From Mytilus californianus (lineage: Eukaryota; Mollusca; Bivalvia; Mytilida; Mytilidae): a DNA stretch of 64,000 bases. How positions within the stretch are numbered: the first letter of the stretch is position 1; each line of letters opens with the position of its first letter. Made by a program: the position numbers and the translations under genes. Below, piece after piece: positions 48,501 through 60,500 of this stretch. The notes beneath the pieces are model-generated. The model was not told the DNA's origin, searched no databases, and saw nothing but the letters and a program-made list of their open reading frames with translations. The stretch covers positions 100,740,271 through 100,804,270 of the forward strand of contig NW_026262581.1 of the NCBI RefSeq assembly GCF_021869535.1, written 5' to 3'.

Positions 48501-51500
48501 ATGAAACATAATGTCCTCCATATCAAAAAGTAAATTAATAAGTAAAATAAAAAAAAATACCGAACTCCAAGGAAAATTCAAAACGGAAAGTCTCTCTTCA
48601 AATGGCAAAATCAAAAGCTCAAACACATCAAACGAATAGAAAACAACTGTCATATTCCTGACTTGATACAGGCATTTTCATATGTAGAAAATGGTAGATT
48701 AAACCTGTTTTTATAGCTTGCTAAACCTCTCACTTGTATGACAGTCTCATACAATTCCATTATATTGACAACAATGTGTGAACAAAACAAACAGACATAA
48801 TAGGAAAAAATGTCAAAAAAAGGGGTACAGCAGTCAACATTGTGTTATAATCTTAATCACTATAAAAACAAATACGTATGTCAACATAGAAAAACAAAAT
48901 GGCACATAGACAAAGAACATTAGCAAAAATGAAAGACAGGAATACAAAAAATGATCATAGCACAATAACACAATGGCGGGATGTATAAGTCCGGAGCCAC
49001 GCCAAAAAGATATAAACAAAAATGGACTAAACAGTAAAGGTTAATAATTTACAGAGACAAATAAAAGAACACTATAACACGTAATTCAGATGATAAACAA
49101 CGTCAGTACCTAGAATCTATACTTCATGACCATCATGTATAATAAATTTTGAAGTTGATACGGATTATTTATCAATAAGGTCTTGGTATCTTCCAATGAA
49201 CTTTTTTAGAATATGACGAGACGTTCTTTGACATAACCCTGGTTCATCAACTTTCTGCTCAGACACTGGTGACGTTTTATAAAGTCTGAGTAGCAGCTAC
49301 AAGCTCTTGAATACCGAATGAGTTGGGAAATGTATATTCCATATGCAGGCGAAGTTGGTATATTGCTACTAAGGTGAGGGAAATTGATCATTTCAAAATT
49401 AAAATCGTCTCATTTGTCACAGATTGTGGTACTGAGATGACCGCTTACGTCAAATTCGAGGTATAAGTCTAAAAATGTGGAGGAGGAAGCCGTGTCTGTT
49501 GTTTAAATTCTAGTTCTGGAGGATATATTAATGGAACCCAATCAGAAAAGTTTGGATTGTTAATGGAAAGAACATCATCAATATATCTGAATGTGAAATT
49601 AAATTATCTGACTTCTTTGATCTTCTTGTTTTTGACAAGTGTCTGAAGGAACTCCGACTCATATGAACATAAGAAGAGGTCGATAAGGAGAGGTGCACAG
49701 TTCGTTCCCATAGAAATCCGGACAATTTGTTGAAAAAGTCTACCTCCAAATTCAACAAATATGTTGTTAATAAGAAACTCCATTATAGTGATCACTTGTT
49801 CCTCTAAGTAGCATGTTTTACCTTTTTGTTCACTTTTAACAGAATATACCGTATGGTATCCCAATGTAATAAATTTATAGCGTATGCTATCATATTTATA
49901 TTGAAAAGCATTGTGGATTATTTCTTTTAGACGATTTTTCAATTTCACATGGGGAATGGTGGTATACTGGGTTGAAAAATCAAAAGTTTTGATAGAATTA
50001 ATTTCAGAGAAAGATCGAGATTTAAGATTATCCAGAAGTTCTTTAGAGTTTTTTAGAATCCACATATGGTTAATACCGCTACGCGAGTAAACAGTTTCAC
50101 AGTATTTATGAAGTCCCTCTTTCACTGCAGACAGAATTTTTGTCAAAATAATGGACAATTCCTTTGTAGAACATGCAGATGAGCCGGCAATGTACCGTTG
50201 TTTGTACGGAATTTTGTGAAGCTTAGGTATCCAATACAAACAAGGTAAGTCCTCAGATTTGCTGTTCAATGTAATGTTCATTGAAGCCATGAAGGACTTA
50301 TGATTCGCCAAAATCTCATCCTTGTCAAATGATATATTTTTGTATGTGGGATTACCAGAGTGCTCACTTATTTCTAATTGTTTTACAAGACACTCGTAGT
50401 AGTACGAGTTACATACAAAGGCAATATTTTTTTAAGCTTTGTCCGCAGGAACAACAACATATTTATCGTGAAAAGATGATAGACATTTCACAGCTTTTTT
50501 GTCTTTGAAAACGGACTTTGGTCGATAATTCACACAGTTTTTCAACTTATGAGTTCGACGTTTTATCATAGACCTGATTGATTGACCCATTCTGACAAAC
50601 TACAAACACGTAACTCTTGGACACAATTCATTTGATCTTATAAAGAAGAAAATTGATGCTAAATAAAGGCAACAGTAGTATACCGCTGTTCGAAATTCAT
50701 AAATCGATTGAGAAAAAAACAAATCCGGGTTACAAACTAAAACTGAGGGAAACACATTAAATATGAGAGGAGAATTACGACACAACAGAAACACAACATT
50801 AAATTGTAAGACACACAGAAACGAACTATAATATAACAATGGCCATTTTCCTGACTTGGTACAGGACATTTTAAGAAAAAAATGGTGGGTTGAACCTGGT
50901 TTTGTGGCTAGCCAAACCTCCCGCTTTTATGGCAATGTTAAATATAACATTAAGATGACAACATTACATGACAGGACTACAATACAAATAAATGGGAGAA
51001 CATATAGGACAGAGAAACATACGAATAATAGCTAACAAAAGGTACCATGTTTAAAATTTAATACGCAAGACGCGCGTTTCGTCCACACAAGACTAACCAG
51101 TGACGCTCAGATCAAAAAAGTTCGAAAGCCAAAACAAGTACAAAGTTGAAGAGCATTGAGGACCAAAAGTTCCCAAAAGTTGTGCCAAATACGGCTAAGT
51201 TTATATGTCTGGGATAAGAAAATCCTTAGTATTTAGAATAATTCATACTTTTGCAAACAGTAAATTTATAAAAAAATGACTATATAATAGATATACATGA
51301 TAACATCGAAGTGGTGACTAACTACAGAATAAAAACGGATACATAAAACAACATAAACAAGCACATAAAAATTCACAGCCGAGTTAGCCAAAGAGATCAA
51401 CGCAAAACAAAGGTGACGTCACATTTGAATTTCTGAATTTCCCCAAAAGCTAAAATTTGCTTATCCCTATATTCCGTTACTCATTGATAACATCTGTTTT

Positions 51501-54500
51501 GTTTAAGGTGGTGTTTGGCTTTCCAACCTTTTGCTCTCTTGATTGTAGCTAATGATGGTTTCCCAGGAAGACGTAACTTTTGCTTGTACATGGAAATCAG
51601 AATCTGTCGTATATTATTACCCCCACGGGGTCGTTACGCTGTTGATGGACTTTCAGTCAACAAGGGTACCATCCTACCAGTAGCTAGTGCTTTGGTAATA
51701 GCAGCATAATTTAATGGATACATTTAACTATAAATGTCAATTCAATAAATTATGTAATTGTACTAAAGCTAAGGTTGCAACTGCACCGTCGCGTAACATT
51801 TGCATGTTTTTTTTTCCTGTTCGGCTAATTATTGCCTCTTTTGTTCCCTGGATATTTACGCATCTTTCAGCTGTTACAGTTGATTACATAGTTCAACTGT
51901 TCATGATTTGAACTAATTTTGCAAGTAATCACCATGATGCCTTACCTTTATTAACATCGATATAACAGTCTGACCATTTAAAGCCTGAAGTCATATTGTT
52001 CCTTGACGTATACGATACACCAAATAGATATGTGGAGGCGTTTGTAAAGGGTCCTGGTAAGGTTGAATAACTATGTTCATCTGTTGAGCTTATTTCTATC
52101 GCATGTGGAGTATCCTACAATAAAAATAAAAGTTAATAATTTCCTTCTTAGAAGTATTCATTGGTATAACGAACTTATTTCTTTTGCTACTTCCATCGAT
52201 GTGTTTATTTCCAACTCGTTCACTATGATCGTGTCTGCAGTGACGTTCGAGATTCCAGTGAAAGAGGGACGAAAGATACCAGAGGGACAGTCAAACTCAC
52301 AGATCGAAAACAAACTGACAACGCCATGGCCAAAAATAAAAAGACAAACAGACAAATAATAGTACAGATGAAACAACATAGAAAACTAAAGACTAAGCAA
52401 CACGAACCCCACCAAAAACTGGGGGTGATCTCAGGTGCTCCGGAAGAGTAGGCAGATCATGCTTCACATGTGGCACCCGTCGTGTTGCTTATGTTATTAC
52501 AAATCCGGTAAATAGTCTAATTCGGTAGGTCACATTCGTGAAATGGGAAGGGTATTGTAGTTACGACATAAGGAACATATCCGATATCATCCGTGAAACG
52601 GTTATTCCATAACGGTCAACCAACTCGTGATGGCGTCCGTAAAATTTACGAAGGGACGATTTCAACTTCACCATTTTGAACTCTTGGTTAAATAGCTTCC
52701 TTGTGAGCAGCACTCCTCTATCAAGGAAATCATGATAGGAAATACAAGCCCGGGAATATCGTATCAATTGGGAGATATATACTCCGTATGCAGGCGCTGC
52801 TGGAATGTATCTCCCTCATGCAAAGCTCTCATTCCGTGTCCAGATTTTACTATACTTTTGGATTTTTGTCTTTTATCAGCTCTTCAGTGCTGGTAATATG
52901 TTTTGATTTTCAATGTTTTGTTTCTAGAGCATGACTGAAAAGACTTTAATTGTCGAAATGCGCATCTGTTGCAATAAAGTTGGTACCGTTAATGTTGTTA
53001 CTATGTATTGGTGGTTAATTATTACACCGTTAATGTTGTTACTATGTATTGGTGGTTAATTATTACATGGTTAATGTTGTTACTATGTATTGCTGGTTAA
53101 TTATTACACCGTTAATGTTGTTGCTATATATTGCTGGTTAATTATTACATCGGTAATGTTGTTACTATGTATTGCTGGTTAATTATTACATGAATTCAAC
53201 AGTAGTGCATCGATGTTCAAATCTCGAAAATCGATGTCGGGGGCTTTTATATCACAAATTGATTAATCACGACGGTGTATCATTTTAGTCTGGAGGAAGC
53301 ATAACTTAACATGTACTGCTATCCAGATATAAAAACGTATGGTCCTACATCCTTCGATACTTACACTTTGGCATTGCTCAAGGTCATTCTTTTTTTGCAG
53401 GCAGCTTATGACGTCCTCACATTTAATCCGTTTCAGGTGTACTAATTGATATTTCAATTTGGGAGAACATGGTTTGTCCATTACTTTAAATTGGGCTTTG
53501 AACAAGCTTTCAGTAACTTCAAGTACTCTTAGATCGGTATTTTGTGTTCTTTGTCTTTACGTTAGTTCTAAGTGCCAATCTGATGTCTTAAGGCCAATCA
53601 AACTAATGTTTGTTCTTATGTTGTGCTGTTGTACCCCTATCCAGGTTAGGGTTAAGCTATCATCAACATGTCTAACCCACCCCAACCTTTATGTGTCTAA
53701 AAAAAAGACTGATCAAAGATCCAGGCTTATACTAGTTTTTACTCAAGTCAAGAACCTGTAATTGTCGAAGGTTGCTGTCTGTCATAATTGTTTATGTTGA
53801 CTTTTAAGCATATACTAGGCAGTTGGTTTTCTATTTAGATTTGTGACATTTTGTCATAATTATCTTTATGGAATGGGTTTTATTCATTTTTGAAGGCCTT
53901 ACGGTGACCTGCAGTTGTTTACCTCCTCGTCCTTTGGTGTCACGGTGATAGTTGGCTCAATGACAACCATACCACACCTCCTTATTTTTATATTAACATT
54001 GATATAAGTCTACATAACACAAAAACAACAGGGTGTTGAGGAATAAAGACAGAAATCGACACTGCACAAGTTTAACGGTCGCCATCACGAATGTGTTGAA
54101 CAATACGATCTGTCTGTGTCTTAACAACTCACGAACTTTATGTTTTCCTGATCATAGATCTAAAAATACCGGAGATGTCGTCTGATCTCCAAATTGTGTC
54201 TTATTCCCTAACGTGACATTTTAACTGAGCTTTGATTTGCATGATGGGTGGTGCATGGAAATGCAAGAAATGCTTGCCGTGTCGACACACTGGGTCTTGT
54301 CCTGTTTGGGATTGATTCATGTTTTTAACTTGATTTTTATATGAAAATGGATTTACAAGTTTTCAACATCAGAATAGTAGTATTACATCTTTCTTATCGG
54401 ACGCATCCGGTCTACTTCCTTTTTGAGTTAATGCGATTCCTACACTTTTCGTTTATTACCTTGATTTATCTTTTGAATCGAGTTATAAAATTTGAGCACC

Positions 54501-57500
54501 GGTAAACTAGTTTTCATTTTCCACAACACCTAAAGCAGATCGTGGATTCAAATGGATTGTTCGCCAGCACCTGACATCAATATTAATCTTTTATTTACTT
54601 TGCCAAATGTATATAGACTTAAACGTATCATATTGATATATATTTTGATAGTCTTAAGAGCTGTATAACCGTAAGATACATTAAACCTTGCATATATCCC
54701 AGAAAGCTTGTTCACACCAAAATAAATTGTACGATGAAGTATCTATTGTCCCTGTAGACGTCCAATACAACTTTATTTGCGATTCCATGTCTTTCACAGC
54801 AACTACTTCTTCAACAAGTTCAATATCTACAACAGATTAATTGTTCTATCTATGTAAAATTATAACGTTTGTTAAAATTACCTTGTTTTAATAAAAAAAA
54901 ATAAAAAGATAAAAATTAACAAAAATTGTGGCTGATGCTGTCGAACAATTGAACTCATAACATCTTATAGATAACCAAAACTTTTAAAATGAAGAAGTCA
55001 ATTCAAGAAGACAGGACAAAAAGTCAATAACCAATCTAGTATGCTTCGGACTAAGAAAAGTGCATTTTAGATTTAATCAAATACAGCTCAAACTATAAGA
55101 AAATGCATCTGGAATGTGTAGTATTGAGCTATATCAGGATAGTATACTTAACTTCTATTCATTAATCAACATTTATGTTTAAACTAGTTTACCTTTATAC
55201 GGAGGTATTTGAACAGACTCCAAGGTTGAATTTCCAATTTCGTTGTATGAGTAAAGGAAAGCTTGATACTTTACAGTAGTATCGATGTTAAATGTAGAAT
55301 AAAACTTTCCACTACTATGGAGTAAAGTTATCCCTTTTGTTGACATGAGATATATGCCATACTGGATTTTATCGCCATTCCACTTAGACTTTTCAATCCG
55401 CTGTAAAAAGTACAAAGGTGCAGTTATGATTGTAATACTTTTTGTTTTATTTAATGCCAAACATATAGATAATAATTTCTCTATACAAAGCAGTTAAGAA
55501 TTATATGCAAGTTTTTTTTCAACTCTATAAAATATATCGTAACGACTAAATACAGTATCTGTAAATACTGTAGAAAATATCTTAAATCATTTACCTTCCA
55601 GAAGATCGTGACATCGGCTGATGAATTCTTAGATGGTTGTATCCAGGAATATCCTCCGATATCTGTACTTGGTGGACATTCCGGAACTAGTAATAAGACA
55701 TATTATGTGAATATATTTAATATATCAACAAATAATCATATAAATGAACAAGTTATAATAATATCAGGAATCATGGGTATTTCATAAATTTCTTAAACGA
55801 CTGAAATATCTTCCACTCTGCATTTAATAACATACTGTTATTGTTAAGAGCATAATTGATGGATTATGTTTTTTTATTACAAAGAAACAACTTGTCGGAT
55901 CATTTATTTCGTCACCTTTTAATACAACTTTAATTTTTTTCTCCTGAAAATAAGAAAGACGCGAATTCATTATTAAATGCTCTTTCAGTGTATTTAGTAA
56001 TACCTGTTTTGTTAGTTTTGACTGTAGTCCTAACTTTGTTACTCCAAATCCCCTTTCTATCAGGTTTACATGTTACCTGTATTTCGTATCTCGTGTATGG
56101 TTTTAGATGGCATATTTCTCTGCGGACTTCACCTTTTTCAGAGTAAAGTGTGAGTATCTGAAATATTCAGATGGTTTAATGATGTTACTATATGTACTAA
56201 CTATATATTTATGGGGCAGCAATGTCATAAACATTAGCTCAGTCTATCTTTGCATCTGATGCAAAACTTTGACTATTTATCAAATTATTTGCATAGAAGC
56301 ATATTCCTTGTTTTATTGTGAGAAGAACCACGCGACTTCAGTTTTCGCACATTTGGCAACAATCACTTTTTAAAAAGTTATATGTAATGGAAATATTTGA
56401 TTAATGGATGTGGTGCGTTTCTTTCATTGTTTAGCATAGAATAACTTTGCACAACTTTTCGCCTAAAACAATTTCGGTGACATAAACTTTCTATTTATTT
56501 TTATACAATTATATAAAACTACATTCTTGCAAAGTAAAATAATTAATTCATATTTTCTAGAATAAAGAAATGTAGTATATTGCCAATGTGAAAATAATCA
56601 ACAGAGTTCATATGGAGTAGTTTTAAGCAATTATGGGTCAACAACAAGTTGATATTTCCAAACAATGTTAAATCATCTCTTGTTAGCACATATTTACAAC
56701 TTCTCGTCCAATCAAATTGCTTATATTTGCCTTCTAATTTTCATAGTACATACTTTTTCCATGTACTAAGTAACTACGCATGAATGACCACAAGGGTAAG
56801 ATTTCATTGTATCGTAATCAAGATATTAAAACAAAAATTGCTACTGGCTATTTTGAAATAAATGCTGTGTTCCAAATTAAACTAAATAGTTTGTAATTAG
56901 TTTTCAAATTGATTTTTAAACATCCTACTATTTAATCTTTGGATCTAAAAATGTTTTTGACGATTAAAAGTTTCTTTTGTTTAAATAAAGAGTAACACAT
57001 ATGTTTTTTTTTATACCTTGATTAGAGTACAACGCCATCTGAAAATTGTAATCATTTATCTTCCATGCAATTACTTTGTACACAAAAAAGAGTGAACCAT
57101 GAAACCTTGTGAAGGAAAATTACAGCAATTTGATATATTTCGTCATGAATTGATTGATTATTGGTTGCTTAATGTCCAGTGACAAATATTTCATGCATGT
57201 AAACTATCCACTAGACTACCTATGAGTACATACCAGGGCAGATCCAGTCATTTTTAAAAGGGTTCCAACCTAAGATAAAAGGGGGGTCCAACTGTATGTC
57301 CTCATTCAAAAGCATTGATCATCACAAAAAGGGCGTTTTCCATCCCCCTCCTGAACTCCCCCTCCCCCTTTTTGGATCCGCCAGTGCAAACTATCTATAT
57401 GTGTAAAATTTATTATAGTTTTAGTTTTTAGGTGAAATTGAAAAAATGTTTTCAAGAATATAAAGCTTCAACTGCAATTTAATTATTGCCTGCTTTTGGT

Positions 57501-60500
57501 CAATTTATTTTGTCATCTTACCATGTGAAGAAGTACATGAATAGTAAAACACCGCTTTATGTCAAAAAACATACTTACACCAGCAGCTACCATCTTTTCA
57601 TTCTGGATTCAATATTTTACAATGATGCTAGTGAGTAGATTTACAAAACTACGTACATGAGCTACACCTAGTCAGCCAAAACATATCAATAGACTAATTA
57701 CAGGATTACTCAAGTTGTAAATATGTGCTAAATTGGATAGTGTATGGAAAGGTATATACTATGAAATTAAGAGCTCGGGGCAAGCCCCTCGCTCTAAATT
57801 TCATAGTATATACCTTTCCATACACTAACCGACACTTAAATTCAGAATATGCATGACAAATGTTGAGCTTGAACAACAATCAATCACTTTAGAATTCATA
57901 CCCTAAATAAAAAAAATGATTCAGTTTTGTTCAAAGTGCTGATCAGCACTTAATATTTCTCCTCCAAAATCAAAAAGATGAAATTACTAGTATTCAAAAT
58001 CAGTGGTATAACTATCTAATATTTGTCAATTAGTTAAATTCGGCAAATTAAAAAAGTTAATGGTCATCGGTTAAAGGTGTCTGATGTGTTAACAATAAAA
58101 CACACGCCTCTAACGATAAATGAAATAAAACTTAGTATGTAATAGTATTGGTTTTTTTTTCAATTCTATCAGTCGAATCATAATTATTATTTGAGCGTTT
58201 TATATTAAAAAGGTATCAACAAAAATACTAAACTTCAAGGTAAATTATAAAAAAAGTCCATAAAACATGACAAAATCAAACGCTCGACTATATCAACCAA
58301 CGGGACGAAATGAAAACAACTGTCATATTGCTGACTTGATACAGCCATTTTCGGAAGACAATGGTGGGTTAATCCTGGTTATATAGTTAGCTTAACTTCC
58401 CACTTGTATGACAGATGTGTATAGTATAGTTAAAATGGATGTAGGAGAAAGCAGTAGGTACCTTGGTTTTCAGTGCTCTCTCAGGCTTGTACATAACCTT
58501 AAAAGTCTTATTGTGCACATTATCTGAATGTTTCCATTCAAGTAACACGCATGACATATTTTTCGCCAATGCAAACAGGTCATTGACTGGATCCGGGTAT
58601 ACTACAAACAAAAGTAAGTATCATAATGCAAGTTATTTGTAGAAATAGAAAGTAGTAATCCTAAAAAAAGAATAAAAAAAAAATTAAAAAAACTAATATG
58701 ATAATTATAATAATTGTCATTAAAACCACATTTTAAAAAAGGTAAACAAAGATAACGTTTCCGTAGTCTGTATAACCACACATTTGACCTCTGATCTTTA
58801 GGCCTTTATAATGAAGTTGGTTTTGATAAGATTACACCATATCAATAAAAAAAATCCAAATCTGACGTTTATCCGAATTCCAAGGTAAAATTTTCCCATT
58901 TGGAGAATTTGTGGTTGATGTTTAATATGCCATAGTCTCAGATACATTTCTTTACCACTTTGTTTTAGCCTCGTGGCGAATATGAGCTTGACAATCAATG
59001 TATTGACACTTGTTTGCTGTTGAAGATTGCATGCAGACGTCTTAATTCTTTTGTTTTGTTTTGTTGGGCTGCTGTATCTTTGACGTTTACATACATTTAC
59101 TTTTATTCATATCCATAGATACAGAAGTAAAAATGCATTGCATTGTGGAGGACAAAACTATCTCTTTTGCATATTAACTTTAACATAAATCTAAAAGTGT
59201 GTGTCAGTTGAGAAGATGATAGCCTTGGAATCATAGAGATATAGACCTCTTTACAATATATAGACTTTATTCCTATTAAGGCAAAATATGTATAAATCCT
59301 ACTTACCAGATTCATTCCATCTTACGAGGAAGAAATTGTGTAAGTTATTGTTAATACTGACGCTGATGTTATGTTTTCTCTCTATGTCAATATTATGGTC
59401 ATTTATGCTCCATTCACATGATGTACTGTTGGTAAGTTTAGGGCAATAATACCACTTTGAAAATGGAACTAAAGGTTGCCTGAAAAGAATCAGAAAAATA
59501 CAGATTCTATTCATAATATTTGAAAACATTTTCTGAAATAACCGTCATCTGGTGCTCTAATGGATAAAAAGATAGAACAGCAAATAAAACATGGAAATGT
59601 TGTGATAAAATATAATGTAAACGGTACAGCCACACCATTCATGTCAAATTTACAACACTCCTTAGTAATATCGAAAATCGAAACTTCATGTCGTAGGGAG
59701 AACATGTAAAACACATAATATATAAACTGATCAAATATAAGAAGATGACTATTTTATTCCAGTCCTGACAAAGATCAAAGTAAAGTTTACCTTAAAGAGT
59801 TTTAATCCAAGATTATAGAAATAAAACATGAATAGATTAATTTCTATTAAATCAAGTCTTTTTAATCATGTCAGTACCGAAACATAATGTATATGTCTAT
59901 TTTTTCTTATTCTTTTTGTTTAAAAAGATGTATGATAACCTGTAAATGTTAACATCCACTTCCTGTGGCATCTGGTGGATAGTTGTGTCATTGGTTATCA
60001 TACTACATCTCATTAGTTTTATATGTATCCATTTTCCATCAGTTTTAAACAATAATGGTTTCCAATTAGATTCACATTCTGTACAAGCATCAAAATGTGA
60101 AGGTAATTTATTAAAAGTCAGTTGAAATATACTCAAGTCCAGTTATTTCCGGAAAGACCAAACAAACATGGGAGTAAAAATAACCTGAATTTCATGAACA
60201 CACAACGAAACCAAGAATAACTATAAACATAAAGTATTATTACCAATAAACCTTGACAGTCTTTATTTCAATACTTTCTGTAATATTCCATTTACATATA
60301 ACATTCTCCCAGTTGTACACAACACAGGAAAAATCTTTAACGTAACTGACATTATTATCTGGAATAAAATTCAAAGAAATAAAACAGAATGGAATACACA
60401 GATGTAATATGTTATGAAAACTGTTTGGCTGTTTGACTGTTAGTCGAGAGTAAACCCACCTGGTGGTTTATAACATAACCCAAACGACATATGCTGATGT

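Noticed and set aside
52985-53189. CRISPR-like array
   Set aside because: Direct tandem repeats without spacers in a eukaryotic sequence.
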